From: Chrysoperla carnea
Taxonomy: Eukaryota > Arthropoda > Insecta > Neuroptera > Chrysopidae
Direction: 5' to 3'
DNA length: 64,000 nucleotides
NCBI RefSeq assembly: GCF_905475395.1
Contig: NC_058338.1
Span: 90,691,435 to 90,755,434, forward strand
The position numbers were made by a program, and so were the translations under genes. The notes beneath the pieces are model-generated. The model made no database searches. It saw only the letters and a list, made by a program, of their open reading frames with translations, and had not been told where the DNA came from. Below, piece by piece: positions 1-10,102 of this stretch (its first letter is position 1; each line of letters opens with the position of its first letter).

Positions 1-2
1 GT

Positions 3-809
3 GCCGATACAAAAAAATCGACTCCAAAGACTCCAATTTATCATAAACCATCAGAAATAATGCAAATATGCAAAACAAACACCTTAGTTGATAAGCCAAT
101 TCTACAGAAAACTTCAAACGGTTCCATAAATTTATTAGATACGAAATCTACGATTCCAAATAAATTATTGTTTAATAGATCACGAATTAATGCGTTAAAA
201 TACATTGCACAAAATGGACCAATCGAAAAAGTAGATCCAATGAATTTAAAAGGTACGAAATCAAAGAAAAGAATCCTTGAACAAATTGAAAGTCCTGAAA
301 CAAAAAAATCAAAAGTTGAGGAATTATCCATAAAAAGTGAACGCTTTAAACAAATAATGGAAGCGAAAAGTATTAATCAACACTTAATCGAAGAAGCCGA
401 TTCACAAGCACAAGATGAATACTTTAATAAGCTCGAAGTTAAAGAACGGATTGAAGAGAAAATGGCGAATACATTTAAAGTACCATGCAAAGCTGTACAA
501 TGTATTCAATGTAAATATACGGCATTTAGTGCATCGGAAATGTGTAAAAGTGAACAACATCCGTTGAGAGTAATCGATACTATGAAACGTTTCTTTCAAT
601 GTCACGATTGTTCGAATCGAACTGTTACCTTAGAAATTATACCATTGATCTCATGTACAAAATGTGGTAAATCCAATTGGAAAAAATCGTCTATGTTACG
701 TGAGAAAATTGTTCAACATGGTGAAAAATTATCATTACGTGGTGATGAGGAACAATTTATTGGTGCAAATGTTGCAAATGCCAATGTTAATTTATTAGTA
801 CCAGAATAA
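3..809 (+). CDS. Mcm10: Mcm10 replication factor, C-terminal part (partial, enters from left edge)
   Basis: The frame is open from the window edge to a TAA at 807-809 (268 codons shown), so this is the 3' exon of a longer gene. The last ~115 residues match the Mcm10 C-terminal zinc region: a CxxC pair followed by KYT, then a cysteine/histidine cluster, a second CxxC after KRFFQ, and a third CxxC followed by GKSNW. They end in the family's typical MLREK...RGDEE stretch. Mcm10 is a nuclear DNA-binding scaffold that activates the CMG helicase and links it to polymerase alpha; that role is family knowledge. The upstream ~130 residues are lysine-rich linker. The internal ATG at 60 is not a likely start because the frame stays open 5' of it. 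The OB-fold and internal zinc finger must lie outside the window. Confidence 0.92.
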   Translation, partial: ADTKKSTPKTPIYHKPSEIMQICKTNTLVDKPILQKTSNGSINLLDTKSTIPNKLLFNRSRINALKYIAQNGPIEKVDPMNLKGTKSKKRILEQIESPETKKSKVEELSIKSERFKQIMEAKSINQHLIEEADSQAQDEYFNKLEVKERIEEKMANTFKVPCKAVQCIQCKYTAFSASEMCKSEQHPLRVIDTMKRFFQCHDCSNRTVTLEIIPLISCTKCGKSNWKKSSMLREKIVQHGEKLSLRGDEEQFIGANVANANVNLLVPE

Positions 810-952
810 TATTTTAGTAAACGAAGTAATTTTATTTATATAAATTTTGAATTACGTAATTTTTATGATTTCTTATGGACAATTTTAAATTATTGACAAA
901 TATTTTTATTACTTTTATTTTAGCAAAAAATTAATTGAAATTGAACATTTTT

Positions 953-958
953 AATAAA
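953..958 (+). terminator. Probable polyadenylation signal of Mcm10
   Basis: An AATAAA hexamer lies about 145 bases after the Mcm10 stop, in AT-rich sequence. It is the first canonical signal downstream of the gene. Confidence 0.5.
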
Positions 959-1068
959 ATAAATTACAATTTGAAAATGAAAATAAAATTATTTTTTAAT
1001 TTCCTAATCTGCGTTTTAAAATAAAACCCTGTATATTGAAAGGATCCCGAACCACTGTATATGACCAG

Positions 1069-1405
1069 TGAAATTTATAAAATTTAAAAAACCACCGACA
1101 AATTTTTCGGGTAAAGAATCCTAAGCTCGCACTTGAAACATCTTGTAACACTCTCCATTAAATTACCTATTTTGTTTGGACTTTCTCCAAACCGATTTTG
1201 AAGATCATCGCGTATTTTTTAGTTGTTCCGGATACGGAACCCTAAACTCGCACTTGAAACATAGATAAGAACACTCTCCATTAAATTTCCTTTCAAACGA
1301 AACGAAAAAAATAAAAATCGGTTCATCCATTTAGGCGCTTCGATGCCACAGACAGACAGACACACACACGTAGCGGTCAAACTTATACCCCTTTTTTGTG
1401 GGTTA
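1069..1405 (+). repeat. Dispersed repeat with CAGA microsatellite core (copy 1)
   Basis: Contains two internal copies of a phrase on 'aaactcgcacttgaaac', then a CAGACAGA run and a T-rich end. Related copies occur at 22992-23320 (inverted), 34830-35175 and, as a fragment, near 15410-15520. The short frames here are repeat-derived and not genes. Confidence 0.7.
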
Positions 1406-1616
1406 AAATATGACTCGTTCAAATGTAGTCAGAATTTGAGAAAATGTTCTTCTTCAATCTCATGGCAATCGCAGCTTCTGCGGCAGCGCTTATGTAGAAA
1501 ATTCTCTGACAACTCGATTCGATCATATAAGTTAGGATCAATGACATTTTTTGTGCTTATTTTGAGGGCAGTCAATCAGTCTGCATGTAATGTTGCAAGA
1601 TGATTTTCTCAAGCTG

Positions 1617-2066
1617 AAAATTTTCAAACATAGTAATTTAATTTAATTTTAAAATTCAGACACTCTTAATAGGAACCACTCTATTATCTACTAATAATTC
1701 AAAGCTTTAAATATTACAAATTATTCAATTTCTATATTCAAATTGTAGATCTCAAAACTAGACATGAATCTGTAGATTTCAAAACTAAACATGTCTGCAG
1801 CTTCGAAGTTAAATAGCCATTTGGTTGCAGGTATTGCCATAATTTGATTAAAAATTCGTTAAAAAATTTTCAAACATAGTAATTTAATTTAATTTTAAAA
1901 TTCAGACACTCTTAATAGGAACCACTCTATTATCTACTAATAATTCAAAGCTTTAAATATTACAAATTATTCAATTTCTATATTCAAATTGTAGATCTCA
2001 AAACTAGACATGAATCTGTAGATTTCAAAACTAAACATGTCTGCAGCTTCGAAGTTAAATAGCCAT
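1617..2066 (+). repeat. Direct duplication of a 204-bp segment
   Basis: Bases 1617-1820 recur at 1863-2066 with no difference that I could see, separated by 42 bases (period 246). The unit itself looks non-coding. Such identity in an otherwise diverged repeat landscape means a very recent tandem duplication or an assembly artefact. Confidence 0.85.
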
Positions 2067-2304
2067 AGAGATAATACCATAGAGCTGCAAAGTCGCAGCC
2101 AAACGGTTGATCGCAACAGAGAGATATTTATAAAGTAGGTCCGTATAGTTGTTACTATCTCTCACTGCGGTCAAGAATTCATTTATTGCGTTTTCTATGT
2201 CTATACAGCTCTATGCAAATAACTCAACCATACAATTTATTACCGGACGTTGAAAAAAGCCTAAAATGTACTTGCGAATAATTCCACAAATTCTTTCTTT
2301 ACAG

Positions 2305-5300
2305 GTATGTAAAAAATTTGATTCAGTATGCAAATCTTTGTTGAATCGTGGATTTGTGGTGGTGGAACGTCGACAAAGTTTAGTCTCCAGAACCATCAGA
2401 CATTGTTTACCAAGAAGAGAATCTGAACGTCGTGCCCACCCACTTGCACGTCATTGTGAAATTTTGTCAGCGTTAGAAACACGTATTAGTATGCTAAGCA
2501 TGACATTTATGAAGTTTATAGATACAGGATTATGCTGTTTCATTCCAGGAAAGGTAAATTGTAAATATATTTAGTGGTTATAATTTTTGCTCAAATTGGA
2601 TAAAATTCCATTTAATATTGCTAACAGAAACAAAATGCTTTTGAAAGTCTTATTAGACAATGCTTAAAAAGAAGTTACAAGACGCATTTTTATATACACT
2701 TGACCCTAGTGTTGAAGTAACGAGCATATGTTCCAAAAAAGACATCAGGGTTGCCAGGTTTTTTTTCAACTCGTCGCTGACACGTGGCGCCAAAGATTAA
2801 TTCAAATGTTAAAAATGAAATAAATTTTTTTTTTTTCAATTCTGATTTATCAAGAATTATAGAATTATTATCATTATTATTATTCAACAAATTTTTAAAT
2901 ACGTATTGGAACTCAAAATAATGATTAAACTTATTTATTTTCCAAACAATTAAATTAACTTAAACAATACTTATTGCGCACAATACTATATAATTGGAAA
3001 AAAAATTCCATTTCATTGTTTAATTTCAAAAAAATTTTAATCGCCGAGCATTGTCAAAAGTAGCCTAAAAGGCGATAAGTCGCCCTATCTGGCAACCCTG
3101 AAAGACATATCTTTTGATATATTAATTTACGTATTTTTTTATTCATTTGACCCTAGCCTAGAAGTAACGAGCATATGTTCCAAAAAGAACATGTCATATC
3201 TTTTGAAATATTAATTTAGGTATTTTGTATTCATTTGATCCTAGCCTAGAAGTAACGAGCATATGTTCCAAAAAGGACATGTCATATCTTTTGACATATT
3301 AATTTACATAATTTGTATTCAATTGACCCTAGTCTAGAAGTAAGAAGCATTTGTTCTAAAAAGAACACATATTTTGACATATTAATTTACGTATTTTTGT
3401 ATACACTTAACCCTGGTTTAAAAGTAACGAGCACCTGCTTCAAAAAGGACACATCTTTTGACATATTATGATATCATTTTGAAAGTATCGGTAACCTTTA
3501 GGTAATTGATGAAATTCTACACATTTTAAAAGTGGTTCAGAAATCATCGAGTCCTCCACGCACACATGATTTATTGCAAGAATTAAGAGATATTAGTAGT
3601 ATGGCAATGGAACATTTTGAAGAGTTTATTGTACCAAGTTTGCGTTTAGCAGATGCGAATAATACACCTGTTAACAAATCACTTTTCCAATCAACAGGTA
3701 CCTAATTGGTTTTTGTATTAAAATCATAATCAAAACTTGAGATAATTAAGTTACTCTTCATAAAACTCAAAATTGAAATCATAAATTAAATTTTTGTACA
3801 TTTTTATAGGTCTAAAAAGAACTGGACGACGAAGTCCCATTTTAGTATCAGATCTAATTCGTAGAGAATTTAAAACTATTAATCACAATACAAAAGTATA
3901 CCGACAACAATTATGTGGAATGAAAAAATTACTTTCGAAGTTAAATCAAAAGGTAAGTTTGGGGCGTTTAGAAATTTTCATTGTGGAAAATATTTATATC
4001 TGATATTAAACATAAAAAAAGTGTTCTTCAGACAAATAGGTTTAGGTTAGGTTAGAGTGACTGTCCTGTGATGGGGCACACTTAGACCTGAGGTTTCAGA
4101 CAAATATTCAGATGTAAATTACCGAAGGCGTTTATTATTGCCTATTTTTGAATTTTAGCTATTGATTTTTGAGGGAACGATTTGATATATCATCGAAAAG
4201 ATTTTTTTAATAGTGCAGTAAATAAGTAAGAAAATGCTTCAGATATTAAAATAATTATCCAGTCCGGTTTTTCAACGCGATAATTAGAAAAAAAGATTAG
4301 TTTTTAAGAAAACATACTTTGGAAAAAATCCATCTTTGGAAAGTTGTTTAAGAGTCGGAAAGGTGCGAAAAACAGGTTTTTTGAAACAAAAATAAAACGG
4401 AAAAAGGATATAGAGCTAAAAAATGCAGCTAAAGTCAAATTCGTTTAAAACTTTACGAGAAAACACGGTTTTACCGCGTTTTTCGTCTTTATTTTCTCGG
4501 CTTGTATGACTCGTAGAAAATCTAGAAAATCCGTGTTCTGGTCCTAAATTTAAGCTTTTAATTGTATCTTTTCGGTTTTACCGCGTTTTTCGGCTTGTAT
4601 GACTCAAAGAAAATCCGTGTTCTGGTCTCCAATTTAATCTTTTAATTGTATCTTTTCGTTGCAAAATAATTTAAGGTTTCCGCACAATTGGCGTAAGGCG
4701 AAAATGTGATATTTTCGCGATAAAACCGTGTTTTCTCGTAAAGTTATTAACCGAACGTGTCTTTAATGAACGGATTTGACTTTAGCTAGGCTCAATTTTT
4801 TCATTTTTTTGACTCTACAATCCTCTGTTTTAGTTTTTTTTTTTTTTAATTAACAAAATAGTGTTTTCGCTTTTCATATAAGGCGCCCGTTATGAAAAAA
4901 ATGTGAGGAGTAAAATCTAGTTATCGAATGACGCTCACAACTTGCACTTTTTAGTAATGCGTGTGTATAACTTGTATACTTGTGTGCTGTCGACAAAGCA
5001 TCTATTATTTGAAACTTACTATAATCTGACGGACACAACACTTAAAGAATAAAATTCGTAACTTTTTTGCTTGTACTATAAGAGGTAGTATTAAAAATAA
5101 TATTTTTGTACAAAATTGACACTCACATTACAGGTAAAAACCCAAGACAATTTGTTAACATATCAGGCATGTAAATTACGAAAACAACGTCGATTAATAC
5201 AAGAACAATCAAATTGTATATCAGATATGAAAAAACATTTAGAAGAGTGCGATCGTAAAATATCCGATTTAACTACAGAATTCAATCGACAACGTGATCG

Positions 5301-5925
5301 ACCAACCGACACAAAAGCATCACAAACAAACGAAGACACCAAACCCATAACAATGTCTATGTCACAACCAATAACTGCTAGCAGTCTTTTGAAAGATTGG
5401 CTTGTTGAAAATGAATCGTTACCATCGTTATTGAACGACATTAATTCACGATTATCGATACCGTCCTTTAAAAACCCATTCAATATTGATTCGTATAAAG
5501 AACCCACTGATAATGTTGACGAAGATGACTATAGAAATCACAGAGAATTATTTTCGAAATCGTTTTCATATCCAACACGTCGAACCACATTATCAGATTT
5601 CCGTAGTAATAATGCTGCTAATAAACAAAAGAACGAGGATAATAACTCACAAGAAGTAAATACGAGAAAACGTAAAGTTATTGATTTAATTGCAAATGTT
5701 GTTGATTCGAAAATACCGAATAAACCAATTGATAAAGCAGAAATTACACAATTATTACGGAAATATCCACGATTAAATGATCATTATTCGCCGTCGTTTT
5801 ATGAGGATGATGCTGCTATACATATAACAGATAGAATTAAAGGTAAAAGACGCATGCAACGCTATTCAGATGTATCCGATGAAATTCCAAATAAGCGATT
5901 GTTAGGAAAATTTCAACACATATAA
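2305..5925 (+). CDS. Fbxo28: F-box only protein 28 (FBXO28), 5' exon not found
   Basis: Exons 2305-2553, 3502-3697, 3810-3952 and 5134-5925 (459 codons plus TAA) have consistent GT/AG sites and phase. The first exon opens with VCKKFDSVC, the second half of the F-box. It is followed by the family signature LPRRESERR and the NMTFMK-like and CCFIPGK motifs; the second exon has VIDEIL and LQELRDISSMAMEHF. The 264-codon last exon starts in a coiled coil (about 40 residues rich in K, Q, E) and continues as a low-complexity basic/acidic tail longer than in vertebrates. FBXO28 is the substrate adaptor of a nuclear SCF ubiquitin ligase (family knowledge). The preceding exon, which should encode the F-box start (LPxExxxxIxSYLxYDE), was not seen between Mcm10 and here, so the ORF start at 2266 is probably intronic. 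Confidence 0.9.
2690..3475 (+). repeat. Tandem repeat of ~85-88 bp, split by the hAT MITE
   Basis: The phrase 'gaagtaacgagcatatgttcc' or a close variant recurs in each unit, with units starting near 2702, 3149, 3237, 3325 and 3409 (spacing 88, 88, 84). The first unit is cut by the insertion at 2746-3100. The array ends just before the acceptor of FBXO28 exon 3502-3697. Confidence 0.85.
2746..3100. mobile_element. hAT-type MITE with perfect 8-bp target duplication
   Basis: A 355-bp element starts CAGGGTTGCCAG and ends CTGGCAACCCTG (12-bp perfect TIRs). It is flanked on both sides by the octamer AAAGACAT (2738-2745 and 3101-3108). An 8-bp duplication with a CAGGG terminus is typical of hAT elements. 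It has no coding capacity. It sits in FBXO28 intron 1 and interrupts one unit of the tandem repeat described next. Confidence 0.85.
4037..4095 (+). repeat. Short fragment matching the non-LTR element 3' tail
   Basis: The text 'ttagagtgactgtcctg' and the following 'cacttagacc' match the tail at 32230-32275. This is a small remnant in FBXO28 intron 3. Confidence 0.5.
4330..4880. mobile_element. Foldback MITE in FBXO28 intron 3
   Basis: 'ttacgagaaaacacggtttt' near 4450 is mirrored as its reverse complement near 4720-4745, and the flanking 'agctaaagtcaaat' near 4430 is mirrored near 4775. The arms are diverged and no ORF is present. Confidence 0.6.
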
Positions 5926-7564
5926 ATTTTCAATTTAATCTAAAGTATTTTGACATCGACCAATTTTGATTTATGCTTTTTCATTTGACGCTGGACGCCC
6001 ATAAAAAAAGTTCATGGAGTAAAACTTCTGATATTTGACGCTAGCATCTATTTTATGTCAATTGACGATCAAATTAAGCGTCAATGAAAAGTTATTTTGA
6101 AGCGATAAACTAACCTCGCTTTGAAGCGAGTAATAATTTGTTAATTCTAATATTTTACATGTGAATTAATATCAGAAGAAAAATCAATTAACAAAATATA
6201 GAGCCAATCCAAAATTGCTTTGATAATTTCTATAGAAACTCATTGTCTCCCGTATTAAAATATATACGGGGTGTCCCAAAAGTATGGAAACTCCCAGTTA
6301 ATTTGGCCATGATATCTCCTAGTTTTTATAAGTCAGGATTGTTTCTCTTGACTTAGAGTTTAATATGAAAAATATTCTGCTCTAACCAAATCCGCTATAA
6401 AAACTAGAGGTTGCCATTTGAAAAATTGATTTTTGATTCGCTTTAGCTTTAATGTTATGTTCAAGGTCAAATCGGATGCAAAGTCACCATTGGATTCCCC
6501 ATGGAAAATATGTCGGATATGGTGGTTATGCAGGGGTTACCATTGCAAAAATAACTTTGACTTTGGAATGGTCTTGTAGATCAAGGTCAAGATCATATTT
6601 TTACGTAAAATTTTCCGCTCTTTTCAAATCTGAAATAAATAGTGGGGATTTCCATTTGACAAATCGATTCTTTTGTTTGCTGTTTGCTTTAAGATTATGT
6701 TCAAAGTCAAATCTAAGGGCATCATTGGATTTCCCGCTTACTCTGCTGTATATATAAAGAAAATCTTGAATTTCTAAAAAATATATTTTTCTTATAGTAG
6801 TTAAGTTTGACCAGGCCAGAAGTAAATCAAGAATCGTGTTAATTGACGATATTTTTTTTAAAATTGAAACTCGGAATCGGGAGTAATAATTCCTTTTCCC
6901 TCTATTTGATTTAAGAAACTCTCAATAAATTTCCTATTCTTACTTTTTTTTTTTTGTAAATGTCCAGTTTTTTTTTGTGCTATTTTCTTTCCGACATAGA
7001 TATTTTATATTTTAATGCGGGAGACGAAAATGAACCATTCGTTCTTATTAATTATTAAAACACGAAGATTATCGAACACAATCTAGCATCATAACTCGTT
7101 GATGTAAAGAGTAAAAATTTAATATTGTATTTGTTAGATTAAGATTTAGTTGGAGCTGACGTTAAAGCTGAGAACAAAAAAAGATTTACCATATAATAAC
7201 GTTTTCAATAATTTCTCAACCCAGAAAGAATTTTATGTTAGTTTGGGGTCTGGCATCTATTTAGTTTCTTAATATGTGTGTTTAATAATAATTTTTCATG
7301 TTTTCAGAATAATAATCACTAAAAATATAGGATTTAGTTATAATTATTGTAAAATATAGATACTCGAATTTAATTGTAAACAAATTTTTTACGAATAAAA
7401 ACGATAATTTATAATATATATTTTCTTGTACTAATAGCTCGTGAGACAGCGTTATTAGTAGTTATTTTATACCGAATTATTTTTATTTTAATGGATAATA
7501 ATTGAACGATAATTTCGAGTTAATGAGTTTAGGCGCGAGAGGTTAGAAAAAACAAATGTACAAG

Positions 7565-7789
7565 TAAGACGTCATTATATTTTTCTAACTACGATTTACA
7601 GTCTGCTTTTTGAAATTCGAGTAAAACAGTAAAAACATGTATTATCAATATCTCGCAGGAAAATAACATTTTGTTCGAGTTACAAAGTCTAAATATTTCG
7701 AGATACTGCGTATTTAAGGATTCAGCAGAACGGAATGGCATTTTTTTTACTCACTGATGAGATTACGACTTAACGAGGTTCCACTGTAC
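7565..7789. mobile_element. Degenerate pogo/Tigger-type MITE (copy 1)
   Basis: Shares long blocks with the better-preserved copy at 21391-21708 (for example 'ctgctttttgaaattcgag', 'aaataacattttgttcgag') and ends in 'aacgaggttccactgta'. The 5' end is lost. Confidence 0.6.
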
Positions 7790-8009
7790 TAACGCATAAA
7801 GTAAACATCAAAAATTACGGTACGGTGGGTGGGATTTTTTTTTCGTCAGTATTTTTGAAAAAAATTAGTATATTTTTAATTAAATTTCTTCAGAAATAAA
7901 AAGTTGTTAGCTTTATTAAAAGCAAAGATCAAATCGTCAACTAGTCAATCCTGCATTCCCCTCTCCATGAAAACTAGAATGAAAATGCAACGCTGTCTCA
8001 TGATGTGTA

Positions 8010-8295
8010 CAGTTAGTCGCATATAAGATGAAGACACCCTCATATTTTCGTTATTTATAGGAATATCTTTTTGAAATTTGGCAGTTATACTCTCTAACCA
8101 TCTTTGACGCTAAGTAAAATATTAAGAATTGGACCTATTTCTCAATTTGTAGTAGGCTGAGTTTAAAGTTGTGATTTCGGTTATGTGTCTTAAAAAATGT
8201 GACCCATCATCCTGTATAACTGTGCACAATTTCAAATCGATATTCCTATAAATAACGAAAATGTGAGGGTGTCTCATCATAAATGCGACACACTG
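8010..8295. mobile_element. Tc1/mariner-type MITE flanked by TA
   Basis: The ends are inverted repeats on a CAGT...CACTG terminus with the shared block 'gacaccctcatattttcg' and its complement, followed inward by 'ttatttataggaatat'. TA dinucleotides flank both sides. The same TIR bounds a longer element at 26066-26801. Confidence 0.75.
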
Positions 8296-9479
8296 TATAG
8301 TTAATATAATTTTTTTTTTATAAATTATAAATTTAAATATTTATATAGTTTTGTTGTATTTTTCAAATTTTAACCACGACATGAGAGCACCCGCTGTATT
8401 TTAAACATCTTCAACAGTAGTGCTCTCACGCCTTAGCAATCTACATTAAAGTAAATACTGTGCATACTATTTGATGTGCAGAATTATGTTTTTTTTTTGT
8501 ATTCATATTTAATTTAGGCAAAATTATACTAAAAATCATCATAATTAAAGGTTCAAATATGTCAAACCATAGCGACTAATAAATGTACTCCGCTAGGGGC
8601 ACGATATTGATCGTGATAGATCTTTCATCACGTTAACACGCAGCTAAAAATCTTTGTTTCGTACGCGGACGAGTTTGATATATTTTAAAGCTAATATTAA
8701 GTTAACATTGTATATAAATGACAAATATTAATAAATTCGTATTTATTATAATTATTAATTTTCTTTGGTACCTTCTATTCTCTCAAAAATAAATAGCTGT
8801 ACTTAATAGCAACACACTAAAAGTCCCCGTACATATTCATTTGTTATCCATCACCATATAGCCCAGAAAAATTAGACAAAAAACAGTCGATCATCTTGAA
8901 AAAATCCAAACGAAGCCTTGTCACCAGGATAATCATTCTTTATAAATGATTGTGTGCCATCCATACTATATTTTTTGGGTTTTAATGGTTGTGTATTAAA
9001 TTAAATCACTTTCCAGTTTCCTCCTTTAAGGTTGTAAAAAAGGATTTGAGGGTATTTAAAAAATTAAACACATTTTCAATTTTTCAACTTATATTTTCTT
9101 AATTATCTAACCTCGTACATATTAACAGTACCTCCAGTACTTACAAATAAATTTTCGTATTATTAATTAATTAATGTATCCATAATCTTATACAAAAAAA
9201 AAATTACACTGTTTTGTACAAAAATAATCAACAATAAGGCTACGACTACACGTGCAAAAAATGTAATCAGTAGCAAGCAGTAAAGTGAGACATGCATTTT
9301 CGGTCAAAAATTAATTTTTAAAGGCTCCCATGACACGAAAGCACCTATTGTTGAACACAAAAAAAAGGACGAATTATTCTGTACTTCTTAATAACTGCTC
9401 CTTCTTCCCTATTCTTCATTAAAAAAACTTTTAAAATGGTTAAATTCAAAAAAATGATTAGTTAACTTTAATTAACGAA

Positions 9480-9765
9480 CCCATATAACAAGGCCCAGAA
9501 ACTCTTATGCTAAGCTATAAGCGTATGTTGCTGAATTTACGGGGCCTATCTGAGCGGAGTCCAATCATTGGTCTTTGCGTAGTTTGTACTGCGCATCGGG
9601 CTGTCTTTCTCTCGGACGAAAGAGAAAGCGATGTTTACACAATTGAAATTGTTTTTAATCACTTTCAATTAATTGAAAACAAAAGACAGACTGGTGCGCA
9701 ATAAAAAGTACGCAACGGCCAAGGATTAGATCTCGCCCAGATAGGCGCCTTTTTTTTCGTGCTTT
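9480..9765. mobile_element. MITE family with a 'ggcgc' foldback (copy 1)
   Basis: The segment 'ggggcctatctgagcgg' on the left is mirrored by the complement of 'cgcccagataggcgcc' on the right, with a central imperfect hairpin around 'ttgaaaacaaaagacag'. A sibling copy lies at 23925-24145. The 65-codon frame here is fortuitous. Confidence 0.65.
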
Positions 9766-9857
9766 AGTTAAAAGACTTTTCCATTTTCACCTTCAGATTC
9801 ACTTAGGATGTGTAAAACAAAATCCACTACAATTAAGATAACTGAGGTAGTTTCTTT

Positions 9858-9863
9858 TTTATT
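9858..9863 (-). terminator. Possible polyadenylation signal of dyskerin
   Basis: AATAAA on the minus strand, about 240 bases after the dyskerin stop; the nearest canonical hexamer I noticed on that strand. Confidence 0.35.
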
Positions 9864-10102
9864 TAAATACTGTCTCTATTTACTGCTTACTGCCAACATA
9901 TTGGTCCCGCGTCTAGCCTTAGCCTGAATCAAAAAGAGTCATTTAAAATAAAATCAATTCATTCTTGATTACAAACGAAGTCAAAACATCAAATAAAAAA
10001 TAATGTTTTTGTTTTTTTTTTAAAGTTAATTCTTAGTAGGATAAAAAAATGTTTGTTTTTCTTTTGGATTCGTTCAAACCTCTTAAAATTTATAAATTCA
10101 AA

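Larger units (their letters stand above)
5926..10102. other. Intergenic region between FBXO28 and dyskerin; repeats only
   Basis: I see no gene. It holds a palindromic stretch near 5965-6090, a ~500-bp diverged repeat starting 'ggggtgtcccaaaagtatgg' (6268-6770), a Tigger-like remnant, a mariner-type MITE and a further MITE (separate entries). The rest is AT-rich sequence without splice-bounded frames. The FBXO28 and dyskerin 3' ends converge here. Confidence 0.6.

Noticed and set aside
1343-1603. 86-codon plus-strand ORF
   Set aside because: Begins inside the dispersed CAGA repeat and has no domain or splice support.
2266-2304. ATG at 2266 as the start of FBXO28
   Set aside because: It lies before a good acceptor (ttctttctttacag) and its 13 residues do not match the F-box, so it is read as intron.
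3101-3475. Regular spacing suggesting a CRISPR array
   Set aside because: Units are contiguous 85-88-bp tandem repeats without unique spacers, in a eukaryotic intron.
9507-9704. 65-codon plus-strand ORF
   Set aside because: Falls within a MITE that is present again, without the ORF, at 23925-24145.
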